From: Corallium rubrum
Taxonomy: Eukaryota > Cnidaria > Anthozoa > Scleralcyonacea > Coralliidae
Length of the DNA: 64,000 nt
Assembly (NCBI GenBank): GCA_964035015.1
Contig: OZ036008.1
Span: 11,885,192-11,949,191, forward strand
Direction of reading: 5' to 3'
A model generated the notes under the pieces. The model searched no databases. It had not been told where the DNA came from and saw nothing but the letters and a program-made list of their open reading frames with translations. Shown here piece after piece: positions 14,501 to 27,800 of the stretch; position 1 is the first letter of the stretch, and every line of letters begins with the position of its first letter. Made by a program: the position numbers and the translations under genes.

Positions 14501-17500
14501 GTAGCCCAACAAGTACTTGTGACACACGTACGGTTTGACTAGTTCCCAGGTATAAATATTGGAAACAACCTCGGTCTACCATCTGAGTTCCAGTGGCTCG
14601 CTCAAGGTGAGAGCGTCTGGCTGGCATTCGGAATGTTGTAAGTTCGAGTCCCGCCTGGAGCTCAGACTTTGTCTTTGAGTAATGAGTAATGAGTAATGAT
14701 TTATTTAACGTCGTAAACACAGGATGTGGTCGCCCAATCATCCGAGCCAGAGGCTCATGTTAAAGTGCACGACATAAGACCTAAGTGTTAATTTTACGGA
14801 GGGAGGAAAACTGCAGAACCCTGCGAAAAACCCTCGAAGCACAGGAGAGACCAACTAAACTCTACTCACATGAAATTCAAGTTCGAGAACGGAGCTAGTC
14901 CCAGACGGTCACCCATCCAAGTACTAACCCCGTCCAACTGGGCTTAACTACAGCGGTGAGAGGCAGCGCCCTAACAGCACACGCCACCCGTGCTTCCCTA
15001 GTTTAACTTACAGCAGCTTCCACAGCAAAAACAAACGAAAAGACTTTACCTGTATATATTCTCAAATATTGGGGGAAATGTCAAAAATTATATCCAGTGT
15101 ACTTAAATATGACTTGTCTATAAAATTGATACTGTTTAATTGTTATCTAGAGACATGAACTAGTTCTGGTTGACGTCTACATTCGTGACGAAGGTTCAGT
15201 TGTTCGTTATTGGTTTCCTGTGGATTTCCTTAAGCCCCAGCCCCCAGCGTTTGGTCGGTTATCGTCGTTGAGCTTCGTTGACCAGGGAAAGGCGAGTTCC
15301 GAGATCTACACTGAATTGTGGAAGTGCGAGAGCACCTTAGCAAAAATGCATAGCCGTTCGGCCGCCATTAAACTTTTGGGTTACAGGAACAAAATGCTAA
15401 TAGAGAAACAAGGTCAGTTGAGTTATTACTGTTGTAGCAATAGAAGCGTTCCGTAAAATATTCTTGCAATATATTCCTCAAGTTGGACAACTCATTTGAT
15501 AATATTCGTTGACAACTTCCTGTTTTGAATTATCTTGTGAATTTGATTGGTGTTTGGCAAATAATCCTGTTTCTTATTGGTTGTTTAAAAACCAGAAACC
15601 AATCAAATTCAAAACAGGAAGTTAGCAATAATTTTCATCAAATGAATTGTTCAACTTGAGGAATATATTGCAACGATATTTTAGGAACGCGTCTATTGCC
15701 ACGACAGCTAAGGTTTATTAACAAGTGTGTGGTCTGTGCAGGGAAGTATTTGCCTGAGGTTTTCGTACAGGCCAAGCGACGAAGGAGGGAGATTTCTGCG
15801 AAAATACCGAAGGCAAAACCTTTCCAGCACACAATAAGCAAACGAGGTCAATAAGCCATTTATTATATGACTTTTGGTTCGTTTTCTTATTTGTTTTTAA
15901 CTCATCGTTCGCGTCTTCAGATGTTGCCGTTAATACCTTACTTCTGAGCTTGTTCGTTTCGTTTCATGTTTACACCTGTTAAGCATTCATTTCTCGCACT
16001 TTTAAATAAGTAGTTTTTATAAAAAGAAACACTAATGTTCTAGGACGTATTATTTGTTCAAAAATGTCCCAACGAAAATGTCTAATTCTCTTTTATTTTC
16101 GCTCAAATCAACTTAGAAATTTTCCCGCCAAAACTTGCAGGTCATTTAATAACTTCTTATTAACCGAACGCGAGGTCTTTACAGAGAAATATCGGACCGA
16201 GGTCTTTTTGGTACAGACCCCGAGCCCGTAGGGCGAGGTTTGTACACAAAGACCGAGGTCTGATATTTCTCTGTAAAGACCGAGCAAGCGAGGTTAATAA
16301 AAAGTTTATTATATGGCATTTTGAAACAACAAACCTTACATTTATACCTTGTCATGATACGTACTTTAGTCAGTTTAGTGTGACCTCGAGCGTGTGACAT
16401 AAACTCGTCGTTTTCAATGTTGTTGCTTTTGTTGTCGTCGCTTTCGGACTCCTAAACTCGCTTCCAGATTGCTCTCGTCCCAATCATACATAATTTAGTC
16501 CTCAGGTTGTTGAATTCACAAAATTCTTGCGGTTTTCTTTCGTTGTTTAGTTGCAAACATGGCTGATAAGAAATTTATTTGTTTTTTTCCCCGTAATGGA
16601 CCGCTGGTCCATTACGGGAAAGTAATGGACCGCTAAAAATGTTTCTAAGCCAATCACAGCGCGCTATTTCACCGGAAGTGACGCTTGCCATATAATAAAA
16701 AGGCTTAATGCCCTCCCACAACGTTGCTTTTAAGTACAAATGTACAATGGACAACTAAAATGGAGCGAATTTCGCGCCCTAAGTTTACAGTTTGAGTAAT
16801 AATACGATTCAACTGGTATTTCATAACTGGTATCTCATAACTGGTATTTATTTTCATAACTGGTATCTCATAACTGGTATTTCATAACTGGTATCTCATA
16901 ACTGGTATCTCATAACTGGTATTTCATAACTGGTAATCATAACTGGTATTTCATAACTGGTATCTCATAACTGGTATTTCATAACTAGTATTGATTTTCA
17001 TAACTGGTATTTCACAACTGGTATCTCATAACTGGTATTTCATAACTAGTATTGATTTTCATAACTGGTATTTCACAACTGGTATCTCATAACTGGTATT
17101 TCATAACTAGTATTGATTTTCATAACTGGTATTTCAGGTATGTCTGATGTGGATTCAGACCTGGAGCAAGTCTCCCTTCTCGTTGGTCACCTTCTAAGAA
17201 CACCTCAAGCGGATGGCAGTGTGACTGCAAGAAATATCGCAACGTCGTCGTCTTTGAGAGAGTGTCTTAAAACAACAAGCTGTTCACCAATGACCGTGTT
17301 CTTTAAAGACGAAGGAGTTCTCAAGAAACACCTCGTTCAATTAATTTTGTCCTCGGGAAATGACGAGTTGAAGATGAAAGAGTTGTGTGGGAAGATATGC
17401 TTGGCTTTGAAGGACAGTCAATCCTTGTTCGATCATAAACAATATGAAGTAAGCAGTATAAAACTGCGCAAGGATATTCATTTCGAGAACGCTGCAGTTC

Positions 17501-20500
17501 TGGCTGTGTCTTGCCTTGGAACACCTGACTATTTTATTCCCAGGTAGGATACGATGATCTAACTTTAATTTATTAACTTCGCCAAAACAAAAAATTACAA
17601 AATATAAAGAGAAAATCGTGGCAGGGTATCCACAACAGCAAAACGCCAATTACTGTGGACCCGAGTAATCAAAGAATAATTAAAAACAACAAATAATAGG
17701 AGCATGCAAACTACGAGCTATGTTACAGTGTAAACACACCGTTTTCCATGTCCGAGAGTTTTCAGGATCGTAACAATTAGATAAAGCAGTAGCATAATAT
17801 TTCCATAAATTAGCTTTAAAGGAAGGTAAGGAAATTGATTTTTTGCGAAGGTTACTGGGTAAGATGTTCCAAATTCTGGTAACTCTAATAAAAAACGAAG
17901 TCTGATAAGTTTTTGTTCGAAGTCTGATAAGTTTTTGCCAAGTAAGATATATAAACAGGAATGCCTGATGGCCAAAGAAATTCGGTTTGGGCTTAGAGTT
18001 GTAATGGGAAGCATTAGTCTCTGTTGCAGCGAAACGTGTCCCCCCTCCCCCCCTCCCCCCTCTTTGAAAACACGTCAAGCTGTGTGCTGTTAGAATACAG
18101 TAAGGTTTGAGTATTGCTGAAATTATTGAACGTAGTTTTCTAACGTTTCGAGCGAAGGCCCTTCTTTTCTCTCTGACGAAGAAAAAATGTGAATTTCCCG
18201 GGGGTAACCCTAACCCTAACTTGAAAAGTGTCGGGGGGCCCCTTCTTTTCTCTCTGACGAAGGGTCTTCGCTCGAAACGTTAGAAAACTACGTTCAATAA
18301 TTTCGACAGTACTCAAACCTTACTGTATTTCGATCTGTATTTTAACACTGCCTACGCAGCACACTACTTTTATTTCACTGCCTCTCACCGCTGAGGCCCA
18401 AAGATAAGCCAAGTCGGATAAGGTTAGCACTTGGCTGGGTGACAGCCTTGAGATCACTGAGTTATATATAACTGGACTGCGGGTCCCATCCAAAAAGTGA
18501 CCAAACAAACATGGTGGAAATATGCGTCTTTTCTCCCATGGTAGCGACCGCTGACCATATGTCCAATGTTTACTTGACTGTGGGCTCAGTCGCGCCCACA
18601 GGCCCATCAGTTTAGTTAAATTCATTTATAACAAAAAAGGTCAGCGGTTACTACTATGGGAGAAAAGACCCATAAACCGCCATCTTGGATTGCCAGTCAT
18701 TGATATAAGGCACCTGCAGTCCAGTTATATATATATAGGTAGTGCTTGGGACTCATGTAATCATTTTCCAAGCTTATACTTCGTCTCATTTTGTTTTATC
18801 GTCTCCTGCTCTAGAGTACGAGTGCCTTCAATAGAAATCTTGGGCTACTACGGGAGGCGACGACTTACTAAGGATGGCAACGTTGGAAAATACAAGCTTG
18901 TCCACTACCCTGACTTTGGAAACACTTACAACGGTTTCTCAGCTGACGGAAAGAATTGTTTAAACCCAGAGAGACTCTTGCCTTGTAATCGTTTTCATCT
19001 AAGACTCGGCTCCAGTAATACCAAAGGTCTCGTGCTGCGTATCGATGGCATTCCTTTGAAGTTCCTGTTCTGTTTATCTTTCGTGGAGGCTTTGCTAGAA
19101 GTCTATTCCGGTAGTGATCGTCTTGTAGAGAACACAGCAGCGCTGAAATCTGGAGTGCTAGGCGAGATCTTCCAGTTGCTTCAGGGTTTCTTAACTTCGA
19201 CACCGTCGTCTCCGTTTGTTCGAGAGTTGGTCTTCCACATTCTGGCGCAGATATTACGCTTACTGGGGAGAACGACGGAATCGACGGAGTTTTTGCGGTC
19301 TTTTCTGGAAAGTGCGTCGACATTTTTAGCGTCTTTGAAAACAGAACTGTTTAAACTAACAGAGAAAGAGGTTTCTGTGTCTCGCGCAGTGGCCTTGGAG
19401 TATGTTCTGAATTGTAATTTTGAAAAGGTCAAGTTCACGTCGTATTTTCAGGCTCTTCTCGAGCTCGTACTGGCCTCGGCGCAGGTGCGAAGGAATATAC
19501 AACCAGTGCAACATAACAATGGAGATTCTTCCAGACCTAAAGAAAGCCTCTGGGATACAACTTATGAAGATATCACTGACTTAACTACTACAACTCAGGT
19601 ATGTTGAACACAACAGTTCGTTCCTTCCTTCCTTCCTTCCTTCCTTCCTTCCTTCCTTCCTTCCTTCCTTCCTTCCTTCCTTCCTTCCTTCCTTCCTTCC
19701 TTCCTTCCTTCCTTCCTTCCTTATTTGCTTCCTTCCTTACCTCCTTCCTTCCTGTATTGAGTGGACATTACATTACGTCCTTCGTATTTCTGGGCAACCG
19801 TTTCTTTAACAGGGATAGCCCCATAGCTTAACCAATGATTTTCCATTCTAGGACGAGCGAGCTGACAACTATTCCCGTAGCAACGAGACTTCATCAACAA
19901 ACTTGAGCATAGAAGTATTTACTGGCGGAGACAGTCCGGGCTCATTTATTCCTTTCTTTGCCTCTCTTCCACCTGCGACGGATGGTCCCCGTTTTGCGGC
20001 CATGGTCGAGAACGCGAACGTAACTCGTGCCGCGAGATCTCATTCTCTTCGACGACAGCGAATACGTGAACGCAAGAGGAAGAGTTGCAAACGTGCTGCG
20101 TCGTCACAGGAACCGGAGATGAAAGGCGACGAGGAGAAGGAGAAGTGTGAGCAAAGTCCACCGTGGTTTGAAAAACTCGTTAGTACTCTGGCTGTGTTGC
20201 GTCATTTGATTGGCAACGAAGATGCTGGAAAATCTGTGGCTTTAGATGCCCTGGTAGCTAGTCTCTCCTTGCCATCAATGGCCTGGGATAGAGTGTTAGT
20301 TGTGACTAATATACCGATGAATGTAAGCACAGAGACCATTATTGAAGGAATCACAAAAGCTGCGCGACCTTGCGGAGGAATACTTCAAGTTGGAGGTATT
20401 TACATGCAAGACGAACCCACTGCTTGTGGGCCGCGCGCTGACGAGGAGCCTGGTAACCAACCGTCTGCTGATCAACCTGTCCAGTCTTATAAGTCAGCGG

Positions 20501-21830
20501 TCGTTCAGCTGCGAACAAGCATGCACATCGAGCGAGTCCGGCAACGTTTGCAACAAGACAAGGTACTGGCTAGCGGGAATACCTCGGGTAATTCTTTACA
20601 GGTTTTAAAGGTCAACTCTATGCTGTTGTTCGATGGTGGGTGGTCCGTTACCAAGGCTTGTCAGGCGTGGGAAAATTTTCTTCATCATAAATTAATTGAT
20701 GGTTCTAATGAGCAAGGGTTTTGCCTTGAAGCCTTGAATGCTTTGAGGGAGATTTTCTTGAGCTGTTGGGTTACCTCGCGAATTTCGAGCGAGGCTAGAA
20801 TTGGCGATCTTTCTTTGAGCGGTGCAGAAATGAATTCCGTTATGCTGTCAGAGCAGGATATCAATGAATCAAGTATTGGAAATTTGTTGAACACTTTCAT
20901 GAAATGTTTGCGAGAAAGAAAGAAATCAAGTAAGGAAGAAATCTCGGAAATATTACAAGATTACGGATGCAGTGAAGAGAGCTCACAAGACTCCGCCGTG
21001 AAGTTGTTGTCCTTTCAAGGATTTGTCCGTTATGTTGCTGAATGGATCAAAACAGATAAACGAACCGTTTGGAAAGCTATGCTTGCTTGTGGATACAATT
21101 TTAGCCATCAAAGGTATGTTAAACATCTTATTGTTTCGTCTGTCCGTTTGTTTGTTTGTTTGTTTGTTTGTTTGTTTGTTCGTTCGTTCGTTCGTTCGTT
21201 CGTTCGTTCGTTCGTTCGTTCGTTCGTTCGTCCGTCCGTCCGTCCGTCCGTCCGTCCGTCCGTCCGTCCGTCCGTCTGTCTGTCTGTCTGTCTGTGTGTC
21301 TGTCTGTGTAAATCTTTACTCGCCACCTTAACCAGAAATTGTTTTCTTTCTATTTTGAATAGGTCTACTGAGATATTTCCATTTGAAGTAGAGAGAGAAC
21401 ACGAAAAGTGGAGCTTGGATCACGACAAAGCATTGATTCAATTTACTGACGAACTTTCCAAGAATTTGTCCGCTTCGCCACAACGTCTAAATCCAGAAGA
21501 AATTTTCTTAGAAAGTGAATTTATAAATCCTTGTTTCGACTCACTAAAAGGTGAGTTTATTGTCCGTTTTAAGTTTACAATAATTCAGACTCTGATAAAT
21601 AATAAATCTCTGTGTGGTTTAAAGTGCTTATGAAAGGAAAATTAAGTTTGTCTTATTTGAAAGTACTTTTGAAATGACAGAGTAACATCTTTTGTTTCCT
21701 TCGTTGTTGAGATATTTCAGTTTGTTTGATATGTGAAACTAACAAGTGACATCACAACGTGCATAATGACTTACTGGGAAAGGTTATATATCTTTGCTAT
21801 AACTTTGCAGAATCAGTTGAAAATGTATAT

Positions 21831-21870
<40 letters not shown>

Positions 21871-24800
21871 GCTTGCTTCGAACATAGTCAATCGAGATGT
21901 GGTCTGGAAACTCAGCTAAAGTCTTTGGTCTATCTTTTTGTTCGCCTTTATGCATTTTTGTGCACGGTGTACGGTCACTGAACACATTGTGTTTTAGTAT
22001 AATGAACGAATTATCCAATAGCAACGTTTCAGTTCAATCACTCAACCGTGCTATTTAAATATTAATAAACCTAAAACAAAAGATGTGCACGGTGTAAGGT
22101 ACGGTTCAACATAAAATCACAGCTCATTATAGGCGCTTTGAAGTTTGCCGAGTTTCCAGACCATTTCTCGATTGACTATGCTTCGAAGTGATGCCGTCTG
22201 ATAATAGAAAAGATATATAACCTTTCCCAGTGGTAACATAGAGATCATATAAATACTAGAGGGAGCATCCTATCTTAATTTCAGTCAATCGCGGGTAACC
22301 AATTGAACGCCACCATCTTGGATTTTTTTGGAGACATACATTAGGCGCGTTGGTTGGCAAAGGACTGGGTCTAGTACATTTGCCAACCAATTGACTGAAA
22401 TATCATAGGTAATGGCGGCTGCCATGTGGTTACCAAATTTTCCCGCCAATGCCCCATCTAGTATTTATATGATCTCTTGGTAAGTCATTATGGACGTTGT
22501 GACGTCACTGGTTAGTTTCGCTTATAAAACAAACTGTGATATCTTAAAAACGAAGCAAGGAAACCAGAAAACTGCCAAAGATGTTACTTTGTCATTTTAA
22601 AAGCACTTTCAAATAAGACAGACTTAATTTTCGTTTCATAACCACTTTAAGGTGACTTGATATTTGAAAGTTAAGGTAAAAACGCACGTCTTTTATTTCA
22701 ATTTTCCAGACTTTTCTCGTCGAAGTATCGGGTCACGGTTCGTGTTACACAAGTACCTCAATCAATCAGTACAGCGGTTGGTTCTTCCAGTTGTTGATCT
22801 TCGTGTGACAAAGACACACAGTCTAAGTACAGCAACGCTCTTATCATCAGCCAAAGAATTATTATTCAGAAATACAAAGATCAGTGAACTCAACCGAGTG
22901 CTTGATCTGTCAGCTCATCGTACGCCAGACGATCCCTCCCCGGAAGTATCTCTTGATCCACTGGAGACTCTTGAAGGTAAATAGCACCTTTGTGCTTTTA
23001 AAAATATTTGGTAAAAATCTTACTGTTGTAAGAGAGAGATATTATATGGATTTTCAAACCGGTTACATGACGTATCAGCAACCTGAAAAACTTGAAATCG
23101 CCAATCGATAATATATCGCAGGTTTGACGCTACTCTGGCTTAAAGGTTTTTGAACGTAGCTTAACCACTGATCTCTACATAAACAGGATAGGGTATTCCC
23201 TATGGCCAGCAGTCAAACATTTCGTGCCAGTCGCCGCCATCTCACGTAGTGGAACATATGACGCATTGCGGCCTTAGAACTTGTTCCCAATCCATGCAAA
23301 ATTGACTGGCAAAATCAATCTTGACGTCAGCACCGTTAGATTAACTGGGGGACAGAATATAAAGTAATTCTGTGTGGGGGGAGTCGGAAAAGCCGTACAG
23401 CAACAACAAATATCCCGGTAGTCAAAAGATGGCAAGTACACAACACGAGAGCATTAAAACTACTCTTAAAAGTATAATTTAAGACTTTAGGTTAAGTTCT
23501 TCGTATATTTTATAGTCTGTTTTTCCGTTTATGAATCTTTGCCCATTCATAACGTTTGTTTCTTTCTTTCTGCTCTAGCGGACAAGGTTGCCCATACAGG
23601 ACCGCAGTTCTATCAAGTTGCTAGGCAACTATCCAAAGTCATGTCAGCAAAACTGCGAGTTAAAGTCGCCACAGGAGGAGATCCCTCATTTCCTTTGAGG
23701 GTTAATTTACGTGGAGAACAAGTACTTGGTTTAGGTGAGCTATACATTAACTTTGCCAACATATTACAAACATAAATCATAGTTAATAGAAAATATACAT
23801 GGTTTTGGAAGCTCACAAAAGTCATTGTTTTATGTTTTTGTTCAGGTTTATGGAAATTTTTGCACTTTCACGGTTACTGAACATATTGTGTTTTCTGTAT
23901 AATGAAGCAATCATCCAATAGCAACGTTTGGGTTCAATCACTCAACTGTACTGTTTAATTATTAATAAACCTAAAACAAAGGATTTGGCACCTTCACCTT
24001 TCAACATGAATCGTAGCTTGATTGTTAACCGCTTTGAAGTTTGCCGGGTTTCTAAACCATGTATATTTTCTATTAACTATGCATAAATACAGACATTATA
24101 GGCTGGGTATCCGCAATAGCTAATGACAATTACTGCGGCCCCCAAAACAAGTAGACAATTACTTAAAAGAGATACGATGATATATGAAATAGAAATTAAA
24201 TAGGATACTAAGTAATGAAAAGCAACGTGATGGTGGGTTTATGAGGTTCCGAGTTGTGTTGCACTTGAGGCATATGCTTTTCCAGGTTCGTGGGTCGTCT
24301 GTGTTGTGTAGTGCATTAAAGTGCAAATGAAGCGAAAATTAAGTCAGTCTTATTTGAAAGAACACTTAAAATGATAGAGCAACATCTTTTTGCAGTTTTT
24401 CGTTTCCTTGCTTCGTTCTTGAGATATTTCAGTTTGTTTGACATGCAAATGAAACATTTTGACGTCATGACGTGCATAATGAGTTATCGAAACAGTATTT
24501 CATTGTATAAATATTTCTTTATCAATGTTCTGTTTAGGTGGAGCCTACCGTCATTTTATGTGGATCATGGCCAGGGAGGTACAGAGCAGCCATCTTGGAT
24601 TATTAATTCCGTGTCCCAGTGCGGCTGCGAACAGAAATAAAGTAAGTTCACATTTCATTCTGATGAAGTGCTCCGTTCAAAATGTCAGTATTTCGTTATC
24701 AAAACTAATCTCAGCAGTTTACCATCTTTTCACTTTTCCATAAGAAGATTGGCAAACCTAGTGCGTTCTTTTGACAACGTGAAATGTTTTGGCTTTAAAA

Positions 24801-27800
24801 TCTTTTTTTTCAAGGGAAAGTATATTCTACGACCTGGACCAATGTCGCTGTCTGAACGACAAATTTTGGTGTTCTTCGGACAAGTAAGTAACTTTGAACA
24901 TTCATTTCAATCAAAAGGCATAGAAGTATGACTGATTAAATAGAGCATCAAAGAGCAAATACATTGCCCTCTATTTGCTCGACAGGGCAACGTATACACA
25001 GTATATGTTTATAACACAAATAATATAACAGATTAACGGCGTTTCTGATTGGCTACCGTGCGTGCTCCATAACTCAATGGAGCACGCCAATTTCAAACGT
25101 AATGAGAAACTCATTTTTAAATCGCCTCGACCAACTCTTACGCTTTTTTCGTGCTCTCTTTCCGCGTGCATCCATAACTCGATGGAGCACGCCAGTTTAT
25201 ACATTCGCTTGACAAACAAATAGATTGCTCTTGGCCCATTGCATCAAGCCCACTGAGTTATTGCCGTAATCTGTTATAAAAGGTGGCTAGATTCTCTCTG
25301 TGACTGCAATATTTGGATTCCCACGGATTTTGATTTCGGAAGAAACCAGTGTCCATAGAATTTCCTGTCTTCAACCAATTGCCTTCCTCCAACATGAACA
25401 CAATAACATGACCATTGCATAATCTTGAAAGACAATGGAGCTTTCAAACCATCCCCCTCCACTATGTTCTAATCTGGTTAACTGGATGTTTCTTCATAGT
25501 GTAGGATAATGAATGGCGTTTCTCAATATTCACTCATTAATATTGAGTATTTTTTATCATGTATAGCTTCTTGGAATTGCTCTAAGATCTGACATTCCAC
25601 TGGCTTTGGATATTTTGCCCATGTTTTGGAAAGGTATCGTTGGCATTCCCTTGGACGATACTGATCTTTACGACGCCGATATCTTGACCTACAACTATAT
25701 TCGACGCCTTTCCGAGGTAAATGCTGCATTTGTATGGAATCTTCTGTGGAATATTGTATTATTTTATTTAGAAGCACGCTATAGCTAATATATAGCATTC
25801 GATTATTTTATTGTTTTCGTTACTTGTAGATACAAGTTAAAGAAGAATTCGAAAGACTGTGCATGGAAGCAGACATCTTAGCTACACGCTTCGTTTTCAC
25901 TTCCCTCAATGGTGAAGAGGTTCCACTTTGTTCAAATGGCAGTGACGTACTAGTGACGTAAGAACAATGACGTATATAAGAGTACTACAGTAGAGTGATG
26001 TGTAGGCAGTGTTCTGGATAGAGCAAAGTGAAAAGCTGGTACACTGCTGAGAATAGTTTACGTTTAATCCTTTCTTATATGGCTTGAGAATCGAGACATC
26101 TTCCCTTGACGAGTAAAATTGTCTGGCGTTGAGTAAGATAAAGTTGCATGTTTGACCACAGGGAGCCTATCTTGGCAGCGCGTGGGCACCTGTGGCACAT
26201 TCGAAAGACGCGCGGGGGACTGTGGCAGGGGATTTAAAAAAAAACGGTTACCGGAAGCGGGGAAAAAAGGCGGAAAAAACAGTGGGAAAGGGGGGGAGGG
26301 AGAGGAAAAAAATATAAGGGATGAAACACCAAACGTTCAACGTTGGAATGTGTTCCGCAAGTAGCCAGGACATCTCGTATCGTCGGGAGCCACCGTTGGA
26401 ATACTGAAACTCAGAGTCAGATGAATGTGCAATAAATCAATAATCCTGAGACTTCCCACTTTATCCGAAAAGCTTATCGTAGGATTTCGTAGCTATCCGA
26501 AGTGTCAACGATGATGTAGTGTCCTAGCTACTTGCGTAACACATCTCTCGAAAATACGATATGTAATTTAGCTGCAAAATCACGGCTAAAAGGTGCGATT
26601 TTGCCTCATTTTGATTATATTTTGATAAATGAATCATTATCACAACTACTTCGCTCAATTGTCTTACAATTTTAATACCTATAGCCGCTTAAAACGATGT
26701 TCAAAACAAGGAAGAATTCGTGTTTCATCCCTTTATTATTTTCCTAAACACACCACGATCGAGTGTGCCACAGGTGCCCACGCTCTGCCAAGATGGGCTC
26801 CCTGTGGTTTGACTTCAATCTTTGCCCGGTCATTGACCAGCAGTTATCACTCCAGTTATATATAGAGCTCATGTCTAGAGCTTTGTCTCATTTGAAAGAA
26901 CTCGTCAAATGGTATAAGAAGACCTTTTACAATTTTCCCGTATTTGTTTTGGTTTTGGAAATATTTCGACCAAAGACAGCGTGCTGTCCGCCATCTTGTT
27001 GTAATATTGGGTCTAATTAACTAGGAAACTGGTGACGTCACAAGCAGGGTAAAGCCGATGAAACTACTCCGTGGGTGACCAGATTTCCACGGAAGGCTTT
27101 TTAAAATGTTGTGGGTCTATTTAAAATGGAAATAGCGCAACAAAAAATCGAGTTTCTAGCTCATAAGGTTGGCAAGATAAAAATTTCACTTTACCCTGGT
27201 TGTGTCGTCACATGCATAATTTTGCATATCGAAAATAATTCCAAGATGGCGGACAGCACGCTGCCTTTAGTCAAAATATTTCCAAAACCAAAACAGATAC
27301 GGAAAAATTGTAAAAGGTCTTCTTATACCATTTGACGAGTTATTTCTCTTTAAGAATTCTTTTGTTTTTAAGGCGCGTCATTGAGCTTGTTGCTGCGTTA
27401 TGGATCTTAAAGTCCCTTATGTGCATGATGGGTTAAACTCTTTCATCGCCATTTTATTGAAATTAACAGTTGGCTCACGGTTTTCCAAGGATCAGAGATG
27501 ACTCAAAAAGTATTTCTGATCTACGGTGTCCATGCTTTTCCTTTACAGATGGGAAAATCGCCTGGAATACGCCAAAGCAGTTCAAGAGTATCGTTTGCAA
27601 GAACTTTCTTGTCAAGCTCGTATGTCTGCTATCAGAAGTGGATTAGCTACTGTCGTACCCCTCCATGTGCTATCGATATTAAATCCAAATGACTTGGAGA
27701 TACGAACGTGTGGCATTCCAAATGTCGACATTGACTTTCTAAAGGTACAGAAAACCTTATTCCTTTTTCCCAACTGTGTAGACTGCAACCCACCAAAATC

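Larger units (their letters stand above)
21623..22646. mobile_element. TTAA-flanked foldback element (AGTGC type), interrupted by other insertions
   Basis: TTAA (21619-21622) plus AGTGCTTATGAAAGGAAAAT on the left and the inverted ATTTTCGTTTCATAACCACT plus TTAA (22647-22650) on the right. Arms match the element at 31383-31847. A separate 241-bp element (22237-22477) with a TGGTAA duplication sits in the right arm, and another inverted repeat (21871-22190) occupies the loop. Confidence 0.85.

Noticed and set aside
16805..17137. CRISPR-like array
   Set aside because: Short direct repeats with no unique spacers, in an animal intron; a plain tandem repeat.
18202..18222. Interstitial telomere repeat (CCCTAACCCTAAC)
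   Set aside because: Only about two and a half units, in the loop of a foldback element; too short to claim a telomeric origin.
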